From Paenibacillus sp. XY044 (lineage in GTDB: Bacteria > Bacillota > Bacilli > Paenibacillales > Paenibacillaceae), in contig NZ_NQMO01000003.1 of assembly GCF_002257645.1 (NCBI RefSeq), positions 372,001 through 436,000 on the forward strand: a stretch of DNA of 64,000 nt, written 5' to 3'. Position 1 is the first letter of the stretch, and each line of letters opens with the position of its first letter. The notes under the pieces are model-generated. The model did no database searches. It saw only the letters and a program-made list of their open reading frames with translations, and was not told the origin of the DNA. This document shows, one piece after another, positions 17,779-27,660 of the stretch. The position numbers and the translations under genes are program-made.

Positions 17779-19200
17779 ATGGTAGTAGGTGACGCTTCTC
17801 TCGATATCGATACATTAGTGATTGGTGCTGGTCCCGGCGGTTACGTGGCAGCCATCCGTGCTGCCCAGCTTGGACAAAAGGTTCTGATCGTGGATAAATC
17901 CGAAGTGGGCGGCGTATGCTTGAACCGCGGATGTATCCCTTCCAAAGCCCTGATTGCGGCGGCTCATCAATATGAGTCTGCCGTTCATGGCGAATCTTTC
18001 GGCGTAACTGCTGAAAACGTAAAAGTGGACTTTGGCAAAACCCAGGAATTCAAAAACGGCGTTGTGAAAAAGCTGACCGGCGGCGTAGCGGGCCTGCTCA
18101 AAGGCAACAAGGTTGAAATTTTCAATGGCGAATGCATGTTCATCAACGAAAACGAGGCGCGCGTGTTCAATGAGCATGAGTCTCCTCGCTACCGTTTCAA
18201 AAACTGCATCATCGCTACGGGTTCCCGTCCGATCGAGCTCAAAGCGTTCCCGTTCGGCGGCCGCGTCCTGTCTTCGACAGAAGCGCTGAGCCTGCCTGAA
18301 ATTCCGAAGAGCCTGGTTGTTATCGGCGGCGGATACATCGGTGCCGAGCTCGGCCAAATGTACTCCAAATTCGGAACGAAAGTAACGATCATTGAAGGAC
18401 TTGAATCCATCCTGAACGGATTCGATCCGGACATGACGAAGCTCGTCGTGAAGAGCATGACCAAAACAGGCGTGGAAATCATCACAAACGCCAAAGCGGA
18501 AAGCGCAACTCAAACCGACAACGAAGTAACGGTGAAATACTCCGTTAACGGCGAAACGAAAGAAGTCACTGCCGATTATCTGCTCGTTACGGTTGGACGC
18601 CGTCCGAACACCGACGGAGAACTCGGACTTGACCTGATCGGCATCGACGTGGATGACCGCGGTCTGATCAATGTCGATCACCAAGGACGTACCAACAAGC
18701 CGCATATCTTTGCGATCGGCGACATTGTTAAGGGCCCTGCACTGGCACACAAAGCTTCTTACGAAGGTAAAGTGGCGGCTGAAGCCATCGCTGGACATCC
18801 TTCCGTCGTGGATTATAAAGTCGTTCCTGCCGTGGCATTCGTCGATCCTGAATGCGCAAGCGTAGGTTACACCGAGAAAGAAGCGAAGGAAAAAGGTTAC
18901 AAAGCGAAAGCGGCGAAGTTCCCGTTTGCGGGCAACGGTCGCGCTTTGTCCCTGAACGCTGCGGACGGCTTCGTGAAGCTGATCTTTGACGAGGAATCGC
19001 AGCTCGTGCTGGGATGCCACATCGCCGGGGTGGAAGCTTCCAACCTGATCGCTGAGCTGGGCTTGGCTATCGAAATGGGTGCTACCCTGGAAGATATCGC
19101 TTTGACAATCCATGCGCATCCAACGCTGGGCGAAATCGTGATGGAAACAGCCGAGCTTGCGCTGGGCAATCCGATTCACGTGATCGCACCACGCCGCTAA
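17779..19200 (+). CDS. pdhD: Dihydrolipoamide dehydrogenase, E3 of pyruvate dehydrogenase
   Basis: 473 residues. FAD-binding [10 protein letters not shown] is near residue 16, the redox-active disulfide is Cys47/Cys52 in [13 protein letters not shown], the NAD loop is [12 protein letters not shown], a second FAD motif is [10 protein letters not shown], and the C-terminal active-site base lies in HAHPTLGE. It reoxidises dihydrolipoyl-E2 with NAD. GGAGGTG, overlapping the end of pdhC, precedes the ATG by 7 bases. The gene ends the operon with a clear terminator. Confidence 0.95.
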   Translation: MVVGDASLDIDTLVIGAGPGGYVAAIRAAQLGQKVLIVDKSEVGGVCLNRGCIPSKALIAAAHQYESAVHGESFGVTAENVKVDFGKTQEFKNGVVKKLTGGVAGLLKGNKVEIFNGECMFINENEARVFNEHESPRYRFKNCIIATGSRPIELKAFPFGGRVLSSTEALSLPEIPKSLVVIGGGYIGAELGQMYSKFGTKVTIIEGLESILNGFDPDMTKLVVKSMTKTGVEIITNAKAESATQTDNEVTVKYSVNGETKEVTADYLLVTVGRRPNTDGELGLDLIGIDVDDRGLINVDHQGRTNKPHIFAIGDIVKGPALAHKASYEGKVAAEAIAGHPSVVDYKVVPAVAFVDPECASVGYTEKEAKEKGYKAKAAKFPFAGNGRALSLNAADGFVKLIFDEESQLVLGCHIAGVEASNLIAELGLAIEMGATLEDIALTIHAHPTLGEIVMETAELALGNPIHVIAPRR

Positions 19201-19227
19201 GTTATCATCATACACTAGTAGTACCTA

Positions 19228-19263
19228 GGGAAAGAGCTGCTTTATGCGGCTCTTTCCTTTTTG
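19228..19263 (+). terminator. Rho-independent terminator of the pdh operon
   Basis: GGAAAGAGC / GCTCTTTCC stem followed by a run of five T residues. Confidence 0.85.
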
Positions 19264-19488
19264 CATTTAATGAAGGATTTTTTATCATTTCAGGGTTCCC
19301 CGCAATGGATCCACACTGCAGCAATAGCCCACTTAAGAGATGCTATTTTGCATTTCAGCCATATGATAATGAGAAAAGAGGTGATGTTTCCTGAATGATG
19401 GAGGGGGAGCGTAGATGCTGAGCAACGGGGGACTTTGCTACAATGAAAAAGGGTAGAACGTTTCATTCTAGGAAAGGTGGGGGTTTTC

Positions 19489-20358
19489 ATGGGATCGATG
19501 ACCTCATTTCTGGAAAGAGGACTGATGGACGAAGATTTTCCGATTCGTATAGTTCAGACAGAAGAAACGTTTCTTTTTGCTCCGCATTGGCACGAAGAAG
19601 TCGAAATCGTATATGTGGCCGAAAGCGGTGCGCGCATTGAATTGAACCATCACCTATGTGAGCTGAGGAAAGGGGAGATCTTGATGATCAAGCCGGGCGA
19701 AGTCCATTCTTTTATGCCCGGCACCGGCAGGTTGCTGATTATCGTATTTCGCATGTATTTCTTAACGGGAACGAGCCAGTGCGGTCCGGAAGAGCAGAGC
19801 TTGAAGACGCTAGTTTCGCATAATACCGTCATTCCGGCGCATCTGGTGCAGAAGGCAAATTTGGCGCTGATGATGAAAGCGATTGCAGAAGAAGAAGCGG
19901 GCAAACAGCCCGGTTACAAATGGGCCATGAAAGCAAGGCTGTACGACTTGATTGTCCGTCTGATCCGGCTGGGGCCGAGCCAAACGGAGGAGGATTGCCC
20001 AGGCGGCGCCTGCTCCCAGAGCAAGAAATTCGCGTTCATCGAGGAGGTGTGCGAGTATTTGGAACAGCACTACGACCAGCCGCTGAAGCTGGATGATATT
20101 GCCGAGCATACGAATTTTAACAAATTTTATTTGTGCAAGCTGTTTAAGGAAGCACGGGGAATGACGGTAATGGATTACTTGAACCAGTATCGGATTTCCC
20201 AGGCCAAATGGGATCTGCTCGGCGGCGCGGAATCCATTCTGCAAATCGCCGTGCAAAGCGGGTTCAACAATTTAAATTCATTTAACCGGATTTTTAAAAA
20301 GTACAACGGCTGCACGCCTTCCGAATTTCGCAAGCAAACCGGTAGGACTGCGCAATAA
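19489..20358 (+). CDS. AraC-family regulator with cupin sensor domain
   Basis: 289 residues. The N-terminal half is a cupin-like AraC sensor domain (HWHEEVEIVYV, GEILMIKPGEVHSF). The C-terminal 100 residues hold the two helix-turn-helix units (LDDIAEHTNFNKFYLCKLFKE and ILQIAVQSGFNNLNSFNRIFKKY). ATG 19489 was preferred because AGGAAAGGTGGGGG ends a few bases upstream. It lies 170 bases before, and on the same strand as, the sugar ABC transporter genes, so it is probably their activator. The stretch 19264-19488 contains no supported gene. Confidence 0.88.
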   Translation: MGSMTSFLERGLMDEDFPIRIVQTEETFLFAPHWHEEVEIVYVAESGARIELNHHLCELRKGEILMIKPGEVHSFMPGTGRLLIIVFRMYFLTGTSQCGPEEQSLKTLVSHNTVIPAHLVQKANLALMMKAIAEEEAGKQPGYKWAMKARLYDLIVRLIRLGPSQTEEDCPGGACSQSKKFAFIEEVCEYLEQHYDQPLKLDDIAEHTNFNKFYLCKLFKEARGMTVMDYLNQYRISQAKWDLLGGAESILQIAVQSGFNNLNSFNRIFKKYNGCTPSEFRKQTGRTAQ

Positions 20359-20427
20359 ATGAACAATCCAGGCCAATATCCGATAAGCCCGGCCGCCAAA
20401 AATCCCATAAAATGATAACAAACTCAG

Positions 20428-20442
20428 ATGTAAGCGTTTCCT
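20428..20442 (+). promoter_or_regulatory. Catabolite-responsive element (cre)
   Basis: ATGTAAGCGTTTCCT matches the CcpA consensus WTGNAANCGNWNNCW at every position. It lies about 86 bases upstream of the sugar-binding protein gene, where CcpA would repress in the presence of glucose. Confidence 0.7.
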
Positions 20443-20528
20443 TTTAATCGTGGATGAGGGGGGACTAGACGAACTGTTTTTTTCCTGGGATTGACTAACA
20501 TCAAGCGAAAAGAGAAGGACGGGTGCTC

Positions 20529-21803
20529 ATGAGAAGAAATCATTGGGGATATACCTTTATGCTGAGTCTGCTGGGCTTGTCCATCCTGCTGGCCGGGTGT
20601 CAGGTCTCGGGCAAAGGCGCGGGCGCAAGCCAGGAAATTACCGTATGGAGCTTTACCGATGAGGCGAATTACGCGATTGATAAGTTTGAAAAGAAATACC
20701 CCGGAGTCAAGGTGAACTTCGTCAACATCCCCGGAAACTTTTACATCACCAAACTGAAATCAGCCCTGCAGACGGCCTCCAAGGCACCGGACGTGTTCAT
20801 GCTCGAAAACGGGAATATCCGTGAGCTGATCGACGTCCCCTACCTGGAGAACCTGTCTGCGCCTCCCTACGATGCGAACCAGCTCATTCCCGAGCAGTAT
20901 CCCTTCGTCCAAGCAAACGAAAAGGACTCCGAAGGGAACGTCAAGGCGCTGGGATACCAAGCGACGCCGGGAGGCATTTATTACCGCAGGGATCTGGCCA
21001 AACAATATTTGGGCACGGATGACCCGGAAGAAGTCAGCGAGCAAATTGACACGTGGGACAAAATCTTCGACATCGGCGAAAGGGTCGCCAAAGAAAGCGG
21101 GGGCAAAGTGCATGCCCTGGCGAACTGGAACGCCATTTCCGTATCATACGAAGGCATTCCGTGGGTTAAGGACAATAAGCTTGTCATCAACGACGCTTAC
21201 CTGAAAGTACTCGATATGGTAAGGGAAGCTCGGCAGCGGCATGTACTGGCCGAATTTGACGACGGCAGCGCAGGGTATGCCGCATCCATGCAAAAGGGCG
21301 AAGTGATGTTCTATCCGGGGGCGAGCTGGGCGCTGCAGTACACATTTAAGGCGAATGCGCCGGACACTTCGGGAAAATGGGGGCTTGCGCACGGGCCGGC
21401 CTCGTTCAGTTCCGGAGGAACGTATATCGCCATGTACAGCAAAAGCAAAAACAAGGATCTGGCGTGGAAGTTTATCCAGTTCTACAATTTCGATCACGAG
21501 TTTTTGACCGAGCTGGCCCATGACCAGGACTACTTTACGAGCAATCAGGTCGTGGACGACCAGCTGGCTCCGACGCTGACTTCCGCTTACCTGGGGAACC
21601 AGAAGCACTTTGAGTTCTTTTCCGAGGAAGCGAAAAACGTGCCCAGCTATCAGCGGACGCCTTTTGATACGGTGATCAATAATGACATTTACAAAAACGT
21701 GCTGCAGCTGTACTTGAACAACAAAATGAATACGAAGGAAGAGGCCATCAAAAGGATTAAACGGGACGTAAAGCTCAGGTACCCCGAGCTGGAGGTGGAT
21801 TAA
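20529..21803 (+). CDS. Sugar ABC transporter substrate-binding lipoprotein (family 1)
   Basis: 424 residues. A lipobox LLAGC gives a lipid-anchored Cys near residue 23. The mature part has the extracellular binding-protein family 1 pattern (ITVWSFTDEANYAIDKFEKKYPG, DVFMLENG, and a late GEVMFYPGASWAL region). It delivers a sugar or oligosaccharide to the two permeases encoded next. ATG 20529 was chosen because GAAGGA ends 9 bases before; an in-frame GTG at 20523 is too close to it. The substrate cannot be inferred from sequence alone. Confidence 0.88.
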   Translation: MRRNHWGYTFMLSLLGLSILLAGCQVSGKGAGASQEITVWSFTDEANYAIDKFEKKYPGVKVNFVNIPGNFYITKLKSALQTASKAPDVFMLENGNIRELIDVPYLENLSAPPYDANQLIPEQYPFVQANEKDSEGNVKALGYQATPGGIYYRRDLAKQYLGTDDPEEVSEQIDTWDKIFDIGERVAKESGGKVHALANWNAISVSYEGIPWVKDNKLVINDAYLKVLDMVREARQRHVLAEFDDGSAGYAASMQKGEVMFYPGASWALQYTFKANAPDTSGKWGLAHGPASFSSGGTYIAMYSKSKNKDLAWKFIQFYNFDHEFLTELAHDQDYFTSNQVVDDQLAPTLTSAYLGNQKHFEFFSEEAKNVPSYQRTPFDTVINNDIYKNVLQLYLNNKMNTKEEAIKRIKRDVKLRYPELEVD

Positions 21804-21866
21804 CGCCTAGCGGCTGAACATCCGGCTGCGACAACGTTGGAACAACCCATACCAGGAGGTGCGTCC

Positions 21867-22754
21867 ATGTTTGCCAAATCGATACGGAAGGACCATTACG
21901 GTTACTTTTTCATCGCTCCGTTTTTCATTATCTTTCTGCTGTTCGGATTGTATCCGATCCTATACTCACTGTATATCAGCTTTACGAACTGGGACGGGAT
22001 CCGGACGCCGGAATTCGTAGGGCTGGGCAATTATATTGCGGTATTCCACGACCCGATTTTTTACAAAACCTTTCTCAATACGCTGTTTATATGGGGAGTG
22101 TCGGTCATCCCCCAACTGACCGTTTCGCTTGTGCTCGCCTTTATTTTGAACGAGAAGTTCGTCAAGGGAAGAAACATCTTCCGCGCGGTCTATTTCTTCC
22201 CGCATATCGTCACCGCCGCTTCGCTGGGACTGTTGGTAAGCTTGATTTTCGACTGGCAGTCGGGCGGACTGAATCATTTTCTCGTCGAGAGCGGAATCAT
22301 CCACGATCCGATCAACTGGAAGAACAACGCCTGGTTCATGCGGCTGATCGTGTCATCGATTTTGTTCTTTCAATACTTCGGCTACTCCATGATCATTTAT
22401 TTGGCCGGATTGCAGGGGATCGATCCGTCGCTGACCGAGGCTGCCCAAATCGACGGGGCCACGAAAAAGCACATTTTCCTGCACATCACGGTTCCGATGC
22501 TGAAGCCCATCATTCTGTTCCAGGTCATCACCTCGATTATCGGAGGGATGCAGATTTTCGATCAGCCCTTCACCCTCACCAACGGCACGGGAGCGCCGGA
22601 CCGCTCATCCATGACCAGCATCATGTACCTGTACAACGTCGCGTTTCAGAGCACGCGTTTTGGCTACGGTGCCGCCATCGCGTTTTGCCTCTTCATCATT
22701 ATTATCCTGTTCTCCGTCCTGTCGTTTGTGCTGACGAACCGGAAGAAGGCTTGA
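21867..22754 (+). CDS. Sugar ABC transporter permease (MalF/UgpA-like)
   Basis: 295 residues with six predicted membrane segments. The cytoplasmic EAA loop reads EAAQIDGATKKHIFLHITVP, the site that contacts the ATPase. AGGAGGTG stands 7 bases before ATG 21867. It pairs with the following MalG-type permease. No ATPase gene is present in the operon, so a shared MsmX/UgpC-type ATPase encoded elsewhere is expected, as is common in Firmicutes. Confidence 0.9.
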   Translation: MFAKSIRKDHYGYFFIAPFFIIFLLFGLYPILYSLYISFTNWDGIRTPEFVGLGNYIAVFHDPIFYKTFLNTLFIWGVSVIPQLTVSLVLAFILNEKFVKGRNIFRAVYFFPHIVTAASLGLLVSLIFDWQSGGLNHFLVESGIIHDPINWKNNAWFMRLIVSSILFFQYFGYSMIIYLAGLQGIDPSLTEAAQIDGATKKHIFLHITVPMLKPIILFQVITSIIGGMQIFDQPFTLTNGTGAPDRSSMTSIMYLYNVAFQSTRFGYGAAIAFCLFIIIILFSVLSFVLTNRKKA

Positions 22755-22770
22755 GGAAGGAGTCGATAAC

Positions 22771-23646
22771 ATGGAAGCGATTAGACCGATCCGGCGGGAT
22801 GTCCCGTATGCCGCTAAGACCAAGCGCCGCCTGTCCGCCGGCATGGTGCTGTTGTATATTTTTCTGATCGGGTTTGCCATCATTTGCATCATCCCGTTTT
22901 ATCTCATGCTGATCTACTCCAGCCACAGCAATGCCGACATCGCCTCGTCGTTCATCTTTCTGCCGGGGAAGGATCTGTGGGCTAACTACAGCAATATGGC
23001 CGCAAAAATCAACATTTGGCGGGGGTTCATGAACAGCTTTTTCATTGCGGGGTCCACAACGGTGCTGTCCCTGTACATTGGGGCACTGACGGCCTACGGT
23101 TTTGCCAAATTCCGGTTCAAGGGCAACAAGCAGCTGTTCTTCGCCCTGCTCGCCACGATGATGGTGCCCGGGCAGCTGGCCTTGATCGGGGTATACCGGC
23201 TGTTCAGTACATTCGGGCTGCTTGACAGCTACGCGGCCATCATACTGCCGGCGGCGGCGAACGCCTTCAACGTCTTTTTCATCAAGCAGTTTATCGACGG
23301 AAGCATTCCCGACGAAATCATCGAATCGTCGCGGGTCGACGGTGCGGGCGAGTTCCGGACGTTCAACCAGATCATCCTGCCCATACTAGGACCCGCGGTA
23401 TCCGCGCTCGGCATCTTTACGTTCATCGGCTCCTGGAACAACTTCCTCGGTCCGCTCGTTCTGTTCTTCTCGCAGAGCAAATATCCGCTGCCGGTCCTGG
23501 TTGCGCTCGTGCAGGGCTACTACGGGATGGACTACGGCCTCTTGTACCTGGGTGTGGCGATCTCTATCGTGCCGATCATTATCGTGTTTGCGGTCTTTTC
23601 CAAGCAGATCATCGGCAGCGTGGCGATTGGAGCCGTAAAAGGATAA
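22771..23646 (+). CDS. Sugar ABC transporter permease (MalG/UgpE-like)
   Basis: 291 residues, six membrane segments after a short basic N-terminus. The EAA loop is ESSRVDGAGEFRTFNQIILP, placed as in MalG-type permeases. The ATG follows GGAAGGAG and lies 16 bases after the MalF-type gene. It is the last gene of the operon; a strong terminator follows about 65 bases later. Confidence 0.9.
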   Translation: MEAIRPIRRDVPYAAKTKRRLSAGMVLLYIFLIGFAIICIIPFYLMLIYSSHSNADIASSFIFLPGKDLWANYSNMAAKINIWRGFMNSFFIAGSTTVLSLYIGALTAYGFAKFRFKGNKQLFFALLATMMVPGQLALIGVYRLFSTFGLLDSYAAIILPAAANAFNVFFIKQFIDGSIPDEIIESSRVDGAGEFRTFNQIILPILGPAVSALGIFTFIGSWNNFLGPLVLFFSQSKYPLPVLVALVQGYYGMDYGLLYLGVAISIVPIIIVFAVFSKQIIGSVAIGAVKG

Positions 23647-23712
23647 AGCTGAGTTTGTAAATACGAAGATCTGCGCGAGCAGAATAAAACCGTAAAACGC
23701 TCCGGTCAATGG

Positions 23713-23747
23713 ACGGTTCTTGGGGGGAATCCCCGGGAACCGTTTTT
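23713..23747 (+). terminator. Rho-independent terminator of the sugar transporter operon
   Basis: ACGGTTC / GAACCGT with an inner GGGG / CCCC pairing and five T residues. Confidence 0.85.
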
Positions 23748-23900
23748 GCCGTAGGCTGCCGGGAAGCGGCGAGCGGTCGGATTGTGGATGATGGGTGATG
23801 GACTTTTTTAGGTATTTATCAACCATGCCCCCACATGGTAAACTAGAATATAAACAATCAACAGATATATAGACAACGGCATCGAGAGGATGGATACAAA

Positions 23901-24695
23901 GTGCGAAACTATTTGGAGCTGCTGCAGGACATACTGGAACATGGCACCCCTAAGGAAGACCGGACCGGTACCGGTACGATTTCCGTCTTCGGACGACAGC
24001 TGCGGTTCGATCTGTCCAAGGGCTTCCCGCTCGTGACGACGAAGCGCATCCATTTGAAATCGGTCGTCCATGAACTGCTGTGGTTTTTGAGCGGCGATAC
24101 GAATATCCGGTATCTGAAAGAAAACGGCGTTTCCATATGGGACGAGTGGGCTGACGAGAACGGGGATTTGGGACCGGTGTACGGCTCTCAGTGGCGGAAC
24201 TGGGAGGCACCGGACGGCACCCATATCGACCAGATTGCGAATGTGATCGAATCGATCAAGCATAATCCGGATTCCCGCAGGCATATCGTCAGCGCATGGA
24301 ACGTGGCGGAAATCGAGAACATGAAGCTTCCTCCATGCCATTTCGTATTCCAATTCTATGTGGCCGGCGGCAAATTGTCCTGCATGCTGACGATGCGTTC
24401 GGTCGACACGTTCCTCGGCCTGCCGTTTAATATTGCCAGCTACGCCCTGCTGACTCACATGGTAGCCCAGCAGTGCGGGCTTGAAGTCGGGGAATTCATT
24501 TGGTCCGGCGGAGATGTGCATATTTATTCAAACCATTTGGAACAGGTTAAAACCCAGCTTGAGCGCGAGCCATTCGAGCTGCCTCAGCTCGTGATCAAAC
24601 GGAAGCCTGATTCGATTTTCGACTATAAGTTCGAGGATTTCGAGTTCGTGAATTATCAGCATCATCCGGGCATTAAAGCGCCGGTAGCCATCTAG
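23901..24695 (+). CDS. thyA: Thymidylate synthase (ThyA type)
   Basis: 264 residues, the length of the E. coli type enzyme. The catalytic nucleophile is Cys146 in [10 protein letters not shown]. Other hallmarks are the N-terminal [12 protein letters not shown] phosphate-binding loop, the RRHIVSAWN Arg pair, and [11 protein letters not shown]. It methylates dUMP using methylene-tetrahydrofolate. The start is GTG 23901 behind GAGAGGATG. Coupling to the dihydrofolate reductase gene, 37 bases downstream, closes the folate cycle. An inverted repeat ACCATG / CATGGT at 23822-23839 lies upstream with unknown meaning. Confidence 0.95.
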   Translation: MRNYLELLQDILEHGTPKEDRTGTGTISVFGRQLRFDLSKGFPLVTTKRIHLKSVVHELLWFLSGDTNIRYLKENGVSIWDEWADENGDLGPVYGSQWRNWEAPDGTHIDQIANVIESIKHNPDSRRHIVSAWNVAEIENMKLPPCHFVFQFYVAGGKLSCMLTMRSVDTFLGLPFNIASYALLTHMVAQQCGLEVGEFIWSGGDVHIYSNHLEQVKTQLEREPFELPQLVIKRKPDSIFDYKFEDFEFVNYQHHPGIKAPVAI

Positions 24696-24732
24696 CCGGC
24701 ATCCATTTTATGTTGAAGGGAGCTTTTTGACC

Positions 24733-25221
24733 ATGACAATGACGTTTATCTGGGCCATGGGCTCAAACGGAGTAATAGGGCGGGACAACAAGCTTCCTTG
24801 GCGGCTTCCGCGGGACATGGCTTTTTTCAAGGAGAAGACGATGGGCAAAACGGTCCTCATGGGCCGCAAGACATGGGAATCCTTTGGCGGTAAGCCGTTA
24901 CCCGGACGCGACAATGTCGTCCTGACCCGCGATAAGGATTACGAGGCACCTGGAGCCCAGATCATTCATACGATAGAAGAAGCGGTTGAGCTCGGAAAGA
25001 ACGAAGAGATCATGGTTATCGGGGGAGCAGAGATTTACTACAAACTGCTTGCGGTCGCGGACTGCCTGATCGTCACCCGGATCGACGAGACGTTTGAAGG
25101 CGACACTTACTTCCCTGAAGTAGACTTCGGGGACTGGACTTTGCAAGAAGAAATCAAAGGGATTACGGATGAGAAAAACCCGTATTCCTATCGTTTCTGC
25201 ACCTATACCCGCAAAAAGTAG
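24733..25221 (+). CDS. folA: Dihydrofolate reductase
   Basis: 162 residues. Motifs are IWAMGSNGVIGRDNKLPWRLP with the Trp/Pro of the active-site loop, MGRKTWESFGGKPLPGR, and VIGGAEIYY. The acidic active-site residue expected after LPW-LP is Asp in RDMAFF. It regenerates tetrahydrofolate after thymidylate synthesis. ATG 24733 is 11 bases from GAAGGGAG; ATG 24739 is an alternative, and the TTG at 24727 is less likely. It is cotranscribed with thyA. Confidence 0.94.
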   Translation: MTMTFIWAMGSNGVIGRDNKLPWRLPRDMAFFKEKTMGKTVLMGRKTWESFGGKPLPGRDNVVLTRDKDYEAPGAQIIHTIEEAVELGKNEEIMVIGGAEIYYKLLAVADCLIVTRIDETFEGDTYFPEVDFGDWTLQEEIKGITDEKNPYSYRFCTYTRKK

Positions 25222-25498
25222 CCGAAGCTCAGGTTATCATGACATGTGACTTCAATGTTAAATAGTACAAATAATTATGCGGATAATCCATTTAATATTC
25301 AAAGTTTCAAATGCTACTATAATTGAAATATCTATATAGAATGAACTCAAGAGAATCATGCTCTAACACGGAAGCTGCGCCGTGATCGTGAGATGATAAA
25401 TGCAAAACTCGGGTTCAATCTATCTACGTGTCGTTAATGTGATAGATAGGAAGTAACATTCAACAAGATAGAAAAGAACGGATGGGGGAAAATGCGTC
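25222..25498. other. Intergenic region before gltD, with a short inverted repeat
   Basis: No gene is seen. CTATCTA (25420-25426) and TAGATAG (25443-25449) form an inverted repeat with a 16-base spacer, about 50 bases before the gltD start. A TATAAT at 25318-25323 has no matching -35. No T-box, TnrA box or riboswitch consensus was found. Confidence 0.4.
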
Positions 25499-26986
25499 AT
25501 GTCAACACCAACAGGCTTTATGGAATACAGCCGCCAGCTTCCGGCGGATCGCGATCCTGCACAGCGGATTAAGGATTGGGAAGAATTCCATAAACATATG
25601 TCCGAAGAAGAACTGCGCACCCAAGGCGCACGCTGTATGGATTGCGGAACACCTTACTGTCATACGGGAATCGATATGGCCGGAGGCACTTCGGGCTGCC
25701 CGGTCAACAATCTGATTCCGGAATGGAACAACCTCATCTACCGCGGCCTGTGGAGAGAAGCGCTGGAGCGCCTGCATAAGACGAATAACTTTCCGGAGTT
25801 CACCGGCCGGATTTGTCCTGCTCCGTGCGAAGGCTCTTGTACCGTCGGCCTGATCGGCCAGCCGGTAACGATCAAGACGATCGAAGAGGCCATTATTGAT
25901 AAAGGGTTTGAAGAAGGATGGGTTGTGCCGAATCCACCGGAGAAACGCACAGGCAAGCGCGTGGCGGTTGTGGGCTCGGGCCCGGCAGGACTGGCCGCGG
26001 CGGCACAGCTGAACAAAGCGGGTCACAGCGTTACGGTATATGAGCGTGCGGACCGTATCGGTGGCCTGCTGATGTACGGTATTCCGTCGATGAAGCTCGA
26101 CAAATCCGTCGTTCAGCGCCGCGTGGACCTGCTCGCAGCGGAAGGCATCCAGTTTATCACGAATACCGAAATCGGCAAGGACATTTCTGCACAGCAGCTC
26201 GTTGACGAATACGATGCGGTCGTATTGTGCGGAGGAGCCACCAAGCCGCGCGAATTCAACATTGAAGGCAGCGATCTGAACGGGGTTCATTATGCTATGA
26301 CGTACTTGAACGGTACGATCAAGAGCTTCCTGGACTCGGGTCTTGCCGACGGGAACTATATTTCCGCAGAAGGCAAAGACGTCATCGTTATCGGCGGCGG
26401 CGACACCGGTTCGGACTGCGTCGCTACGGCGCTGCGCCATGGCTGCGCAAGCATTACGCAGTTTGGCACGCATGAAAAGGCACCGCTGGAGCGCGATCCG
26501 ATCAACAACCCTTGGCCGCAGTTCCCGAACGTATACACACTGGATTACGCCCAGGAAGAGGCGAAGGCGGTTTTCGGGAGCGATCCGCGCGAATTTTCCA
26601 TCATGACGACCAAATTCGTTGGTGATGATGAAGGAAACCTCCAAGAGCTGCATACCGTCCAAATTCAGCGGATGGTGGACGAAACCGGCCGCAAAATCTA
26701 TCAGCCGATTCCGGGAACGGAACGGGTGTTCAAAGCGCAAATGGCGCTGATCGCCATCGGTTTCGACGGACCGGAGCAGACGATTACCGAGCAGCTCGGC
26801 ATTGAAACGGACCGCCGTTCGAACGTAAAAGCACGGAAAGGTAAATACAACACGAACGTGGACAAAGTTTTCGCAGCCGGCGACATGCGCCGCGGCCAAA
26901 GCTTGGTCGTATGGGCCATCAACGAAGGCCGCGAGGCTGCCCGTGAAGTGGACAAATATTTGATGGGATCGACGGTGTTGGTATAA
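25499..26986 (+). CDS. gltD: Glutamate synthase small subunit
   Basis: 495 residues. The N-terminal 140 residues hold cysteines for two 4Fe-4S clusters (CMDCGTPYC and GCPVNN; CPAPCEGSC). FAD loop GSGPAGLAAA and NADPH loop IGGGDTGSDC follow, ending with the second FAD motif AAGDMRRGQSLVVWAI. It feeds electrons from NADPH to the large subunit GltA for making glutamate from glutamine and 2-oxoglutarate. The large-subunit gene is not adjacent, unlike the Bacillus gltAB operon. The ATG follows GGGGGAAAA. A terminator lies just downstream. Confidence 0.93.
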   Translation: MSTPTGFMEYSRQLPADRDPAQRIKDWEEFHKHMSEEELRTQGARCMDCGTPYCHTGIDMAGGTSGCPVNNLIPEWNNLIYRGLWREALERLHKTNNFPEFTGRICPAPCEGSCTVGLIGQPVTIKTIEEAIIDKGFEEGWVVPNPPEKRTGKRVAVVGSGPAGLAAAAQLNKAGHSVTVYERADRIGGLLMYGIPSMKLDKSVVQRRVDLLAAEGIQFITNTEIGKDISAQQLVDEYDAVVLCGGATKPREFNIEGSDLNGVHYAMTYLNGTIKSFLDSGLADGNYISAEGKDVIVIGGGDTGSDCVATALRHGCASITQFGTHEKAPLERDPINNPWPQFPNVYTLDYAQEEAKAVFGSDPREFSIMTTKFVGDDEGNLQELHTVQIQRMVDETGRKIYQPIPGTERVFKAQMALIAIGFDGPEQTITEQLGIETDRRSNVKARKGKYNTNVDKVFAAGDMRRGQSLVVWAINEGREAAREVDKYLMGSTVLV

Positions 26987-27015
26987 AGTTGCCGGGCCGT
27001 CATTCGGGAATACTT

Positions 27016-27053
27016 GGCAACAGCTCCGCCGCGTCGGGGCTGTTGCCTTTTTT
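27016..27053 (+). terminator. Rho-independent terminator of gltD
   Basis: GGCAACAGC / GCTGTTGCC perfect 9-bp stem followed by six T residues. Confidence 0.92.
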
Positions 27054-27096
27054 CGCTATATTCGGATCCAATCCCAACTTAAGGAGGTTTACATGC

Positions 27097-27540
27097 ATGG
27101 GACAATTGATGGCTTACCAGGAAAAGGATCACGATCATCTGGTAGATTTGTGGTACCGTGCGGTTCGTAAGACGCATACCTTTTTAACGGAGGAAGACAT
27201 GTCGTTTTACCGCCGGATCGTTGACGAACAAGCGTTGAAGCATGTGGAAGTGTGGGTAGTAAAGGACGACAGCGGCATCCCGGTAGGCTTCATCGGTCTG
27301 GACGGCAGCATGGTGGAAATGTTGTTCGTCGATCCCGATCGGCATGGACAAGGCGTCGGCACCCGGTTACTCCGGTATGCCGAGCAGTTGAAGGGGAGCG
27401 GGCTGCGGGTCGACGTCAACGAACAGAACGAAGGGGCATGCGCGTTTTATCAGCGGTACGGATTTGTTCGGGTAGGACGTTCCGAGCTGGACGGTTCCGG
27501 ACGGCCGTTCCCGCTCCTGCATTTGGAGCTGAGACGATAA
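27097..27540 (+). CDS. GNAT-family N-acetyltransferase
   Basis: 147 residues. The acetyl-CoA binding motif A is MLFVDPDRHGQGVGTRLL with the Q/R-x-x-G-x-G/A pattern, and motif B is VNEQNEGACAFYQRYGFV. The closest well-known relatives in style are the YjaB-like small acetyltransferases. The substrate is unknown. AAGGAGG lies 9-10 bases before ATG 27097; 36 additional in-frame codons upstream run into the gltD terminator and are not coding. It is a single-gene unit. Confidence 0.88.
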   Translation: MGQLMAYQEKDHDHLVDLWYRAVRKTHTFLTEEDMSFYRRIVDEQALKHVEVWVVKDDSGIPVGFIGLDGSMVEMLFVDPDRHGQGVGTRLLRYAEQLKGSGLRVDVNEQNEGACAFYQRYGFVRVGRSELDGSGRPFPLLHLELRR

Positions 27541-27660
27541 GCAGGTCAGGTTCATTCTGCCTATCCAAAATCATGAAGCTCTGCCGAGGACAAGTGGGTC
27601 TTCGGGAAAGGAGCTGCTGATACATATAAGCGGACGATGCATCCGAAGCGATGCTTCCGG

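Noticed and set aside
17815..19215. A 466-codon open frame on the minus strand opposite pdhD
   Set aside because: It is an effect of the strong codon bias of pdhD. It has no ribosome site and its translation shows no family motif, whereas pdhD has full E3 motifs.
19264..19488. A small gene ahead of the AraC regulator (frames starting near 19398 or 19443)
   Set aside because: The frames are short, overlap the AraC ribosome site and show no recognisable protein features.
25381..25450. A tRNA T-loop-like GGGTTCAATC and a possible T-box leader before gltD
   Set aside because: No acceptor, anticodon or D arm can be formed around it, and the T-box AGGGTGG motif is absent.
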